A stretch of 64,000 bases of DNA, taken from NCBI RefSeq assembly GCF_005250615.1, contig NZ_SULM01000016.1:24318-88317 (forward strand), written 5' to 3'. Numbering within the stretch: the stretch's first letter is position 1; each line of letters begins with the position of its first letter. The notes under the pieces were generated by a model. That model saw only the letters and a list, made by a program, of their open reading frames with translations. It did not search any database and was not told the DNA's origin. The position numbers and the translations under genes are program-made. Below, piece after piece: positions 24,754 to 32,632 of this stretch. This stretch comes from Pseudomonas rhizoryzae (lineage in GTDB: Bacteria; Pseudomonadota; Gammaproteobacteria; Pseudomonadales; Pseudomonadaceae).

Positions 24754-25452
24754 CTAGCGGCGGCCATGGCGCAGGTGGCGCCCGCCGTTGACGGTGAAGG
24801 TGCTGCCGGTCGCATAGGCCGTCGACAGCAGATAGAGCACGGTATCCACGATGGGATCGGCGCCGGGTTCGAAATCCAGCAAGGCCTTGTCCAGAGTCGC
24901 CTGACGATAGGCCTCGTCGGCGCCTTCCTTGAAGATCAGCAGGCCCGGCGCGATGGTGTTGACCCTGACGGTGGGCGCCAGGGCTTCGGCGAATGACAGG
25001 GTCAGGTTGTGCAGGGCAGCCTTGGTGGCAGCGTAGCCGATGTGGTTGCGGCTGCCACGCGTCGCGCTGTCGTCGCCGATGTGGATGATGTCGGCGCGCG
25101 GAGCGGCCAGCAGCAGATCCTGCAGGCCCAGGTTGAGGTGGTAGGGCGCTTCCAGGTGCAGGCGATAGAGCAGGCGCAGATTGTCCAGGCTATCTTCCGC
25201 CCAGACCGAGGCATTGTGAATCACCCCGCGCAGTGCCCCATGACGTTCATGGAGTTGTTGCAACAGGATGTCGCGCTGCTGTTCCTCAGCCAGATCGACC
25301 TGATAGGCCTCGATCTCCAGCTCGCGCAACGGACCCGGATCGTCGCGGTAGACCGCGATGACCGGCTGGCCTGCCGCCAGAAGACGACGGGTGAGGGCTA
25401 AGCCAACGCGGCGATTGGCGCCGGTTACCAGAAGGGGAAGGGCTGCAGACAT
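24754..25452 (-). CDS. folM: Dihydromonapterin reductase FolM (short-chain dehydrogenase)
   Basis: A 232-residue NADPH-dependent short-chain reductase of the pteridine reductase type. The nucleotide loop reads VTGANRRVGLAL; the double arginine after TGAN is typical of FolM/PTR1 and differs from the TGxxxGxG of ordinary SDR enzymes. The catalytic tyrosine and lysine are in GYAATKAAL, preceded by IGDDSATRGS. FolM makes tetrahydromonapterin, the cofactor of phenylalanine hydroxylase in Pseudomonas. In P. aeruginosa it adjoins folE and folX; neither is seen here. Confidence 0.87.
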   Translation of the reverse strand: MSAALPLLVTGANRRVGLALTRRLLAAGQPVIAVYRDDPGPLRELEIEAYQVDLAEEQQRDILLQQLHERHGALRGVIHNASVWAEDSLDNLRLLYRLHLEAPYHLNLGLQDLLLAAPRADIIHIGDDSATRGSRNHIGYAATKAALHNLTLSFAEALAPTVRVNTIAPGLLIFKEGADEAYRQATLDKALLDFEPGADPIVDTVLYLLSTAYATGSTFTVNGGRHLRHGRR

Positions 25453-25547
25453 GGGGGTACCCGATCCTTGAGAGCGAAACGGCCAGGGAGCTGGCCGTGC
25501 GTATTGTACGCATTCGACTCGTCGGGAAGCAGGCCGATCCGTTGCGT

Positions 25548-26108
25548 CTAGCGGGCGCTGCCCCTTAACTCTTCGGCCCTGGACGAGGCGCTGTGCAGCC
25601 AGCCCTTGAGCGCCCGGGTGATCAGCGGAATGAAGACGCAGACCATCACCGGCGTGAGGATCAGGGTGCTGAGCAGGATGCGTGGCAGCAGCGGCAGGTG
25701 GGCGAGGTAGTCACCGAAGGCGGCATTGAATAGTAGCGAAATGGGGAAGAAGGCCAGCCAGACGGCGATGCTCTGCTTCCAGCGCGGCGGGGCTTGCACG
25801 CCGGCACCGAACCAGTCGTCCATGCCTTGGGCACGTCGCGCCTGGGGCGCTTCGAACAGGCCCTGGCCACGTTCCAGCCAGCGCTGCCGCGTCTCCGAGT
25901 GTTCCCATTCGTCGAGACTGTGGGGGCAGGCGAAACGAAAGATGATTTGCACCAGGTTGTCACCCGGTGGCGGGGTCAGGACACCCGAGCCGAGATAGCC
26001 GGGATAACCGGTCGCCAGGGCTTCGCCTTCGCGTAGCCAGACCAGGAAGGCATCGTATTGGCCGGCCGCGACGCGCCGCGCGACCATTAGGGTAACAGGC
26101 TGATTCAT
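25548..26108 (-). CDS. Antibiotic biosynthesis monooxygenase-like domain membrane protein
   Basis: A 186-residue protein with an N-terminal ABM (dimeric alpha-beta barrel) domain, about residues 1-95 (VTLMVARRVAAGQYDAFLVW, then IIFRFACPHSLDEWEHS), followed by two membrane helices (about 115-140 and 150-172). The same domain order occurs in a conserved group of bacterial proteins of unknown substrate. The ATG at 26108 matches the start of the ABM domain; the longer open frame upstream adds low-complexity sequence. Divergent from the flavodoxin gene. Confidence 0.83.
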   Translation of the reverse strand: MNQPVTLMVARRVAAGQYDAFLVWLREGEALATGYPGYLGSGVLTPPPGDNLVQIIFRFACPHSLDEWEHSETRQRWLERGQGLFEAPQARRAQGMDDWFGAGVQAPPRWKQSIAVWLAFFPISLLFNAAFGDYLAHLPLLPRILLSTLILTPVMVCVFIPLITRALKGWLHSASSRAEELRGSAR

Positions 26109-26321
26109 GCATTGACTCCGGGCGATCGGGCCGGATAGGCCGGACGCCGTCACGCCAGCCGGGTAGGCGGGCAGGTGGCGGAAACGCCTGGGGTAGCAGG
26201 CGGCGCTAGCATAACAAGCCTTGAGACCCCGTGGCAGAGCCTGTCGTTTCAGGGATTCCGCAAACGCCAAAGTTTGGGTCGTTCGAGGCATACTGATCGG
26301 CCGTCACTGCTCGAGGTCTGC

Positions 26322-26786
26322 ATGAAAGTCGCACTGTTGAATGGCTCTGTATACGGTAACGCGGAAGACATCGCGCGGCAGGTAAAAACGCGTCTGACGG
26401 CGGCGGGGCATGAGGTCTGGCTTCAGCCGAATGCCGAACTCGGCAGTCTGGAGACCTTTGCGCCGGATGCCATGCTGGCCATTACCTCGACCACCGGCAT
26501 GGGCGAACTGCCCGCCAATCTGGAACCCCTGTATTTCCAGCTGCGTGACCGTCTGCCGCCGTGGCGGGGCCGCCCTGGCGCGGTGTTGGCGTTGGGGGAT
26601 TCCAGCTATGGCGACACCTACTGCGGGGGTGGCGAGTTGATGCAGGAGTTGTTCGCCGAACTGGGGCTGCGCGAGCTGCTGCCCATGCGGCGGATCGATG
26701 CCAGCGAGACGGTGACGCCGGACGAAGAGGCCGCGCCCTGGATCGATGAAGTCATGGCTGCGCTGGCGAAGGACGTTTCATCCTAA
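26322..26786 (+). CDS. Flavodoxin
   Basis: A 154-residue FMN-binding electron carrier. The N-terminal phosphate loop reads LLNGSVYGNAEDIA, with aromatic and glycine residues contacting FMN in TTGMGELPANL and GDSSYGDTYCGGG, closest to the MioC/YqcA type of short-chain flavodoxin. Partner reductase and acceptor are not encoded nearby. The ATG at 26322 is at the exact start of the first beta strand; a longer frame begins at 26175 without supporting sequence. Confidence 0.9.
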   Translation: MKVALLNGSVYGNAEDIARQVKTRLTAAGHEVWLQPNAELGSLETFAPDAMLAITSTTGMGELPANLEPLYFQLRDRLPPWRGRPGAVLALGDSSYGDTYCGGGELMQELFAELGLRELLPMRRIDASETVTPDEEAAPWIDEVMAALAKDVSS

Positions 26787-26886
26787 GCAAGGGTCTTTTA
26801 CCTGCCTGAGTCCGCACTGTGTCTCTGGGTCGCTGTCCCCGTCCAAGCAGCCTGGGTATCCTTGCAAACTGGTTGATTGTTCTGAG

Positions 26887-27270
26887 ATGGAGCCCTGGGT
26901 GAATAGATATCTGCGCCTGGCTCTGGAGTTGTGCGCGTTGGGCGCGCTGTGGGGACTGGGGACACTGCTGGCGAACTACTTCGCCTGGCCGGTACCGGGG
27001 GGTGTGGTGGGGCTGGCCATGCTGCTGCTACTGCTGGCCGCCCGCATCGTCGAGCCCGAGTGGTTGCAGAACGGAGTACGCCTGCTGCTGGGCGAGATGC
27101 TGCTGTTCTTCATCCCGGCCTTGCTGAGTCTGCTCGACTACGGACCGCTGTTGCGCCAGGAGGGCGTGCGTATCCTGCTGGCTATCCTGCTCAGCACCGT
27201 GCTGACCATGGTGGCCACCGCCCTGACCGTAGACTTCATGTTCCGCCGTCGAGGGCGTCGCGATGCTTGA
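26887..27270 (+). CDS. cidA: CidA/LrgA holin-like protein
   Basis: A 127-residue membrane protein of the CidA/LrgA family with four predicted helices, the PVPGGVVGLAMLLLLL motif and FIPALLSLLDYGPLL segment. Such proteins form holin-like oligomers influencing cell lysis, and in some bacteria small-molecule export. ATG at 26887 is listed; a GTG at 26899, with GGAG at 26889-26892 six bases upstream, is an equally good start and would shorten it by four residues. Overlaps cidB by eight bases. The LysR regulator that adjoins this pair in P. aeruginosa is absent here. Confidence 0.9.
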   Translation: MEPWVNRYLRLALELCALGALWGLGTLLANYFAWPVPGGVVGLAMLLLLLAARIVEPEWLQNGVRLLLGEMLLFFIPALLSLLDYGPLLRQEGVRILLAILLSTVLTMVATALTVDFMFRRRGRRDA

Positions 27271-27952
27271 TCTGTCCGGACTCTTCTGGCTGCTGCTGAC
27301 GGTGGCTGGCTATGTGGTGAGTCGGCTGCTCTATGCTCGACTGCGCTGGTATCTGGTCAGTCCGATCATCTTCGTCACGGTGCTGCTCTATGCCACGACC
27401 CTCTGGCAGCAGGTGAGCTATGCGCAATACGCCCACTACAGCCGCTGGCTGATCATGCTACTGGGTCCGGCGACGGTAGCCTTCGCCGTGCCCATCTGGC
27501 AGCAGCGCCGGCTCCTGGCGCGCTACTGGCAGGCCTTGCTGGCGGGTCTCTGTGTCGGCAGTACCGTCGCCATCGGCAGTTCCTGGTTGCTGGCCCGGCT
27601 GTTCTTGCTCGATGACCGGGTGCTGCTGTCCATGCTGCCGCGCTCCATCAGTACGCCCTTCGCCATGCCGATGTCCGCCAATGTCGGCGGCGTACCCGAG
27701 CTGACGGCGGCCTTCGTGATGATCACCGGACTGGGTGGTGCCATCCTCGGCAGTCTGCTGATCAAGCTATTGCCGCTGAAATCGGCCCTGGCGCGAGGGG
27801 CGCTGTTCGGTATGGGCGCCCATGGCGTCGGCACCAGCAAGGCCTATGAGGTCGGCTTGGAGGAGGGCACCGTGGCCGGTCTGGTCATGGTGCTGGCCGG
27901 GCTGAGCAATCTGCTCGGAGCCCAGTTGGTGCTCTGGTTACTGCGGGGCTAG
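27263..27952 (+). CDS. cidB: CidB/LrgB family membrane protein
   Basis: A 229-residue polytopic membrane protein paired with CidA. Family motifs include LLGPATVAFAVPIWQQRRLL, LPRSISTPFAMPMSANVGG and GALFGMGAHGVGTSKAYEVG, the last being the most conserved stretch of LrgB proteins. LrgB homologues in plants transport glycolate; bacterial members are linked to lysis and carbon overflow. ATG overlaps cidA. Convergent with the next gene, overlapping it by four bases. Confidence 0.93.
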   Translation: MLDLSGLFWLLLTVAGYVVSRLLYARLRWYLVSPIIFVTVLLYATTLWQQVSYAQYAHYSRWLIMLLGPATVAFAVPIWQQRRLLARYWQALLAGLCVGSTVAIGSSWLLARLFLLDDRVLLSMLPRSISTPFAMPMSANVGGVPELTAAFVMITGLGGAILGSLLIKLLPLKSALARGALFGMGAHGVGTSKAYEVGLEEGTVAGLVMVLAGLSNLLGAQLVLWLLRG

Positions 27953-28755
27953 TGCAGCGTGGCCGCGGGCGCACCCAGGCGCTCGAGACGCCGTCGCAGT
28001 TGCTCGCGCTCGGCTTCGTCGTCGCTGATCAGCATCGCGTGTTGCAGGTCGTAGCGTTCGGCTTGGGGACAGTCGAGCTGGCGATACAGCTCGGCCCGCG
28101 CCAGATGATCGGCGACGCTGGCCGCGCCGAGTTCGATGACCCGCTGGGCATCCTTGAGCGCTGCCAGGGGTTGATCGCCCTGCCGGTGCAGTTCGCGCAG
28201 ATTGCGTGACAGCCGCTGCATCATCTGGCGCGGGGTGAGAGGTGTCAGGTGGGTGGCCTGCAGGCGCGCGGTGGCGCCGAATTGATCCGCCAGCAGTTGG
28301 CGACAGTCACTCATGTACAGGCGACGGCCACCGAAGGGTTCGAGCAGGTGATCGGCGCCCGGGACGCGCAGCAGGAAATGGCCGGGAAAGCCGATGCCTT
28401 GCAGATCGATTTCCAACCGCCGGGCCAGTTCGAGCGCTATCAGGGCAATGGACAGCGGCTGGCCGCGACGGCGCGTCAGCACCTCGTCGAGCAGCGCCGC
28501 GTCCGGGCGGAGTGGCCATTCCGCCGCACGGAAGCCCGCCTCGCATAGTTGTCGAAGCAGGGCCTGGGCGCGTTCGGCATGACTGGCATCGCCATCCAGG
28601 CGCGCGTCCAGTTGCAGGGCCAGATCGTCCAGCGAGTGCAGTAGCGCCTGGGGTTCGAGAGGCTGGCGATGCTCGGCGGCGATCCACAGGGCGGCTTCCA
28701 ACAGCCGGGGATCGGTACGGTCCAGACAGGCGAGACAGGCAAGGCGCGGCTCCAC
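27949..28755 (-). CDS. SirB1-type transglutaminase-like/TPR protein
   Basis: A 268-residue protein with an N-terminal transglutaminase-like region (LLDEVLTRRRGQPLSIALIA, GIGFPGHFLLRV) and a C-terminal TPR-like helical part (ALKDAQRVIELGAASVADHL). It corresponds to the SirB1/YchA family often near prmC-prfA, of unclear enzymatic activity; the canonical catalytic cysteine is not evident in the N-terminal region. The GTG at 28755 has GGAG six bases upstream. The frame stays open further upstream, but that part lacks family similarity. Confidence 0.82.
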   Translation of the reverse strand: MEPRLACLACLDRTDPRLLEAALWIAAEHRQPLEPQALLHSLDDLALQLDARLDGDASHAERAQALLRQLCEAGFRAAEWPLRPDAALLDEVLTRRRGQPLSIALIALELARRLEIDLQGIGFPGHFLLRVPGADHLLEPFGGRRLYMSDCRQLLADQFGATARLQATHLTPLTPRQMMQRLSRNLRELHRQGDQPLAALKDAQRVIELGAASVADHLARAELYRQLDCPQAERYDLQHAMLISDDEAEREQLRRRLERLGAPAATLH

Positions 28756-28915
28756 GGCAGACTCCAGGCCCTCGGGGCTTTTCCTGATGTTTTTAGCCTG
28801 GGTAGGCGCGTCCGTCCAGTCTGCGACAGTTGCGCACTGGCCGTCCGTCCGGCTTCTCGCTATAAGAACGGCTGGCCCTGATGCCAGAGCAACCTGACGA
28901 ACGGGAGTTTCCAGC

Positions 28916-29038
28916 ATGGATGAGTCTTCGAGCAGGCATCTTCGCCAGCGTGAGCAGCAACGGATCGACGGTCTGGGCAGCCGGCAGGCTGGATGTTCCA
29001 GGGATTTCTGGGTGGCTGGATGGAGCGACCGGGTATGA
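28916..29038 (+). CDS. 40-codon small reading frame coupled to psiE
   Basis: ATG at 28916 follows GGGAG (28904-28908) by about seven bases and the frame ends in TGA at 29036-29038, overlapping the psiE ATG at 29035 (ATGA). The product is polar and arginine-rich (begins MDESSSRHLRQREQQRIDGL). No family recognised. Ribosome site and overlap suggest a leader that couples translation into psiE; low-complexity sequence leaves doubt. Confidence 0.4.
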   Translation: MDESSSRHLRQREQQRIDGLGSRQAGCSRDFWVAGWSDRV

Positions 29039-29505
29039 AGTGGGCAGATAGCAGTCGCAAACGCATGCACGACGGGGCGAATTCGCTCGGCAACCTCATG
29101 GTGGAAGGCTTCCACTATTTCGGTCTGTTCGCCATCGGCGCCGCCACCGCCTGGGCCTCGGTGATGGCGTTCATGGGAATGGTGGACAAGGGCCAGGCGA
29201 GCATCGATGACATCCTCCTGCTCTTCATCTACCTCGAGCTGGGGGCCATGGTCGGTATCTACTTCAAGACCAACCACCTGCCCATCCGCTTCCTGCTCTA
29301 CATCGCCATCACCGCGCTGACCCGCTATCTGATCGGTGATGTCTCGCACCACCGGCCGCCGGATGTCGGGCTGCTCTATCTCTGCGGCGGGATCTTCCTG
29401 CTGTCGCTTTCGGTGCTGGCGGTCAGGGTCGCCTCCAACAAGTTTCCGTCCAGCAAGGCGATAGATGCGACCGGAGATGTAGTAGGGGACAGTGGAGAAA
29501 GATAA
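29035..29505 (+). CDS. psiE: PsiE-family phosphate-starvation-inducible membrane protein
   Basis: A 156-residue membrane protein with four hydrophobic helices (about residues 22-48, 58-78, 83-100 and 112-135). Conserved PsiE sequence includes EGFHYFGLFAIGAATAWASV, LLLFIYLELGAMVGIYFKTN and the ITALTRYLIGD segment. PsiE is induced by phosphate starvation in E. coli; its molecular role is unknown. The ATG at 29035 has GGAG nine bases upstream. A decayed copy of its 3' third lies at 32457-32632, across the AT-rich insertion. Confidence 0.88.
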   Translation: MKWADSSRKRMHDGANSLGNLMVEGFHYFGLFAIGAATAWASVMAFMGMVDKGQASIDDILLLFIYLELGAMVGIYFKTNHLPIRFLLYIAITALTRYLIGDVSHHRPPDVGLLYLCGGIFLLSLSVLAVRVASNKFPSSKAIDATGDVVGDSGER

Positions 29506-29655
29506 GGCGGTACGCCAGGGTAATAGTACTTTTTAAGATAAGATTTGCGTGGTTTTGATTTGCTCTGGCAAATATGGGTCTTCGTCTTTTAGACTGGTCT
29601 AGCTTTCGATGTCGGGCAAGGCGGGATTTGAGTTTTTTGAGAGTTTAGGATTGAT

Positions 29656-29690
29656 GCGAGCAATGCTAGAAGCATTGCTCGCGAATTTTT
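29656..29690 (+). terminator. Perfect hairpin with T-run downstream of psiE
   Basis: GCGAGCAATGCT, 3-base loop AGA, AGCATTGCTCGC, then GAATTTTT: a perfect 12-bp stem with a T-tract on the plus strand only. It would end psiE transcription 150 bases past its stop and shield the convergent minus-strand genes. Confidence 0.8.
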
Positions 29691-29699
29691 AATGTTGTT

Positions 29700-30683
29700 C
29701 TAAATTGTGAGTTCACGCCAGAGGATTTGCTTTGAACTCAACTTTTCTCTTTCACTAAAACGTGTTTCAGAAATGTGTTTTAGAGAAAAGCTGGTCATGG
29801 GAGACGGGTGGTTTTCAAAAATTTGCATCCCGAGTCCTATTTCGCAAACGTGTGAGTCGAAGCGAATGAAGCGTTCATGCGCATAGTCTCTGAAAAAGTT
29901 ATCATGATTGGATATTAAAGTTAGGCTATTTAGCGCTCTTGCTATTGGGGGGCAGTTTGCAATATTCACATAAAAGTAGTTTGTTATTTCATGATACGCG
30001 ATGCTGTTTTTTTCATCGCCCCCGGAAATTATAGTGACACTAAATTTTTTATCGCTATTGGCAAGCATCCTCAGAAAACCTAAGGCTCCTGACGCTGTCT
30101 GGCCGCGTCCAAGGCTTTCGCGAATGCGAGTATATAAATAGCGATCAATTATAGTTATATTTTTAGAGTATTTGGCTAAAGGAGATATCCTTTCTGACCA
30201 GATGGCTTGAGCGTTGCTACCGAAGGGAATTTCCGTCCGTCCAGCCGTGCGACTGGCTTTAAAGTTCACTGACTCGCTAGCAGCTCCGGCGCCTAATAAT
30301 TCAAATCCGGTATTGGTGCAATACCTAACTGAGTCTTCATTGTTGGAAATAATTTTGCTTATTTCATCATCTGCCAAAGCTGTTTTAAAGATTGGGGATA
30401 ATTTTGTTAGTTTTGAAAAATCCTCATAGTCACAAAAGTCATTCCATTGGCTGTCAACTATAGAAGTCCGATAATACTCTAAAGCTTCTTTCCATCTTTG
30501 GTGATATTTCACTGGGAATTTTTTAATTAAATCTAGTAGGCTGTCGAATTTTTCGGCGTTTGAAACTAAAACTCCATGATCTCGCCAGAGCTGAAGTATT
30601 GTGTCGTGAGCTGCACTTTGTCCTGTGGTGGTTAGGGCTTTGGAGTCAAAGAAATGCGTATCAAAGGCGAATTCGGTAATCAC
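29700..30683 (-). CDS. Uncharacterised protein with MIT_C/PLD-like C-terminus, partner of AAA ATPase
   Basis: A 327-residue protein of unknown family, starting at GTG three bases after the ATPase stop, with GGAG seven bases upstream. The N-terminal 130 residues look helical (WKEALEYYRTSIVDSQWND region). In the second half, SKNITIIDRYLYTR (173-186) and FSVTIISGG (214-222) read as core beta strands. HERFIRFDSHVCEIGLGMQI (269-288) resembles the H-x-R-x-I ... G-x-G-x-x-I-F pattern of MIT_C/phospholipase-D-like domains, where His and Arg belong to a phosphodiester site. I infer a nuclease or lipid-active effector; this rests on motif resemblance only. Confidence 0.75.
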   Translation of the reverse strand: MITEFAFDTHFFDSKALTTTGQSAAHDTILQLWRDHGVLVSNAEKFDSLLDLIKKFPVKYHQRWKEALEYYRTSIVDSQWNDFCDYEDFSKLTKLSPIFKTALADDEISKIISNNEDSVRYCTNTGFELLGAGAASESVNFKASRTAGRTEIPFGSNAQAIWSERISPLAKYSKNITIIDRYLYTRIRESLGRGQTASGALGFLRMLANSDKKFSVTIISGGDEKNSIAYHEITNYFYVNIANCPPIARALNSLTLISNHDNFFRDYAHERFIRFDSHVCEIGLGMQIFENHPSPMTSFSLKHISETRFSEREKLSSKQILWRELTI

Positions 30684-30686
30684 TTT

Positions 30687-32111
30687 TTATCTCCGAATCC
30701 TTTTTTCTCTTATGCGCTCCTCGAAGAATCCGTCGGGGAATTCTCTGCAAAAATCTCCCTCTTCATCCAGTGGGATGCTAATTATCTCTCCGCCATTACT
30801 CGTGGATTCTACATAGTTTATGCTGATTTGATCTTTTTTGAAGCCTTGGTAGACTCTGCTTTGAAGTCGAAGTAGTAATGACTCGCTATGAGTTTCTATG
30901 ATCCATTGGTTGGTTTTAGATGTTTCAATGATGAAGTCTGCTAAATGTGCTTGCAAACGAGGATGTAGGTGGATTTCGGGTTGTTCAACACAGATTATGC
31001 TATTTTTTCGTACAATTCCCTCGACTATTATAGGTAGCATTTGGCCAATTCCGAAGCCGACGTCTGAGGGACCAACGACAATGTTGGAGCGAGTGTCTTT
31101 TAGTTGCAGGCAAATAACGGTTCCGGTGACGTTGTCACCAATGCTCCTTGCGGAAAGCTCATAAGGTATTTCAAACTTCTCGAACCACGAGTTGATTTTT
31201 TCTGTTATTTCGGGTGACTGCTCGTATATAAAACGAGCGACATTCTCACCTAATTTACCGACGGAGTCATTTTGATCCCCTTTGGGGGCATAGAAGCGAC
31301 TGGGATGGCTGCGTAAAGGTCCGAGATATGTTACTGCTGAGAATTTCTCCTTCAAATCGCTTGCTGTTTCTCCCATGGTATGGTTAAGAACTATGCCGCT
31401 AGGCATTGAGAGCGCTGAGCTAGGCTTTATTTCGGCAACTGCCATGCAAGGAGTTGAAAAATTTAAATCTGTTTGAAATTCCGTTTTTTGAAGGGCTTTT
31501 TTGATTTCCTCAATCTCTACTTTACCCCAGGTTCTCACTCTTCGCTCTATATAGTCCGCGACAGTGTCTTCGGTAAGTAGGGAGAAATTCTTGGCATTAG
31601 ACAACCTTTTAAGTAACGAGTCTTTGTTTTTTTCTCGCAGATTAGACTTTAGTGCGGCGTGGAAAATAGGGGCTTTTTTTTCGTTTGTTATCGTTATTTC
31701 TATTCTTTTTAGATAAGAAAAGCCTTCGTATGTGCTGTTATCTCCTGTTCCAGAATATGCATACTCTAACTCATAGTTTCGTAGATGACTGCTGCCGAAA
31801 GAACTTGATCTGGCAATTTGAGGGTTATTGTTTCTGGGGAATGTATATGAAATGCGAAATCCTATTTCTTTTGATATATTGTGTTCGTTTACCATTGATG
31901 AGTAGTCGCCAAGATCTACATACTCACCGTTTGAAACTAGTCCACCTTGTGTGCTTGGCCTCGTTAAGGACTGCTTTAATAGCATGATGGAATGAATTAT
32001 CGAGCTCTTCCCTGATGAGTTTGGTCCATAGATAAGTGTTATAGGTGCGAGGGTTAGAGACTGCCAATCAGAAAAAGCTTTGAAATTTTTTATATCAATA
32101 GAGGTGAACAT
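30687..32111 (-). CDS. AAA ATPase, DUF3696/OLD-like
   Basis: A 474-residue ABC/SMC-type ATPase. Walker A is GPNSSGKSS (residues 29-37) straight after the first strand and IKNFKAF, as in OLD/RecF-like proteins. The signature-like loop GPSDVGFGIGQMLPIIVEGI, Walker B IICVEQPEIHLHPRLQAHL and the histidine switch IIETHSESLLLRLQ follow. The C-terminus ends EGDFCREFPDGFFEERIRE, matching the DUF3696 tail. There is no Toprim domain, so any nuclease activity must come from a partner, presumably the next gene. Related ATPases occur in Septu, retron and other anti-phage systems. First gene of the operon. Confidence 0.88.
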   Translation of the reverse strand: MFTSIDIKNFKAFSDWQSLTLAPITLIYGPNSSGKSSIIHSIMLLKQSLTRPSTQGGLVSNGEYVDLGDYSSMVNEHNISKEIGFRISYTFPRNNNPQIARSSSFGSSHLRNYELEYAYSGTGDNSTYEGFSYLKRIEITITNEKKAPIFHAALKSNLREKNKDSLLKRLSNAKNFSLLTEDTVADYIERRVRTWGKVEIEEIKKALQKTEFQTDLNFSTPCMAVAEIKPSSALSMPSGIVLNHTMGETASDLKEKFSAVTYLGPLRSHPSRFYAPKGDQNDSVGKLGENVARFIYEQSPEITEKINSWFEKFEIPYELSARSIGDNVTGTVICLQLKDTRSNIVVGPSDVGFGIGQMLPIIVEGIVRKNSIICVEQPEIHLHPRLQAHLADFIIETSKTNQWIIETHSESLLLRLQSRVYQGFKKDQISINYVESTSNGGEIISIPLDEEGDFCREFPDGFFEERIREKRIRR

Positions 32112-32412
32112 TAATTGAACTCCCTTCCATGAGCTTGATTCTGAATGATGTCACAATTGCTCCTTCAAGCGCTACTACTATAGCTGTCCAGCTTCGAAGT
32201 CATTTGGCCGCGTTCTGCTAGAAAGGATTATCTCATTTCGCAACGGATGGTTCCCCTGATGGGAAAAGCGCTGTGGTCTGTTGGTTGGTAGGTTTTGGTT
32301 CTACAAGGGACTTGAGCTAGACATAGCATCGGGAGGCGAGAGCTATGTTGGCATATGCGGCAAGGTGGAGGCTAGGTTTACAAGAGCCGTAGCGTTAGGA
32401 CTGGTTGGCTAA

Positions 32413-32452
32413 CCATCTGCCCATCTGCCCATCTGCCCATCTGCCCATCTGC
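32413..32452. repeat. Five tandem copies of CCATCTGC
   Basis: Five exact, contiguous copies of the 8-base unit CCATCTGC, followed by one further C. It ends four bases before the psiE remnant begins, at the right edge of the inserted segment. The unit length is not a multiple of three and no gene spans it, so it is probably a slippage-prone junction repeat. Confidence 0.95.
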
Positions 32453-32456
32453 CTTA

Positions 32457-32632
32457 ATCACCATTATCGTGCTGATCCGCTATTTGATCGGGACGTGTAG
32501 CACCATTGCCCTCCGGATGTTGGGCCGCTATATCTATGAGATAAGATGTTCCTGCTGTCGCTTTTGATGCTGGCGGCCAGGGTCACCTTGGACAGATTTC
32601 TCTCCAACGAAACAACCGATGCGACCGGGGAT
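32457..32632 (+). pseudogene. Decayed 3' fragment of psiE
   Basis: Aligns almost without gaps to 29302-29478 inside and beyond the end of intact psiE. Translated segments read ITIIVLIRYLIG (intact: IAITALTRYLIG) and, after a one-base deletion, DVGPLYL-stop-DKMFLLSLLMLAARV (intact: DVGLLYLCGGIFLLSLSVLAVRV). The frameshift plus in-frame TGA make it non-functional, and the first two thirds of the gene are missing. Divergence is substantial (roughly three bases in ten), so it is not a recent target-site duplication. Confidence 0.87.

Larger units (their letters stand above)
29506..32456. other. Low-GC two-gene insertion between psiE and a psiE remnant (putative defence islet)
   Basis: From about 29510 the DNA is markedly AT-rich against a GC-rich chromosome, up to roughly 32150, and codon use in both genes favours A/T third positions. 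Content is one two-gene operon with no integrase, transposase or tRNA. The left edge is the 3' end of intact psiE and the right edge a frameshifted psiE 3' fragment. This suggests horizontal acquisition at psiE, by recombination with a foreign psiE-bearing segment or by insertion beside a duplicated gene. Confidence 0.75.

Noticed and set aside
32413..32452. CRISPR-like array
   Set aside because: The 8-base units are contiguous with no spacers, so this is a simple tandem repeat.
29506..32456. Complete mobile element with its own integrase
   Set aside because: No integrase, transposase, tRNA or terminal direct repeats could be found; only foreign composition and the psiE remnant support mobility.
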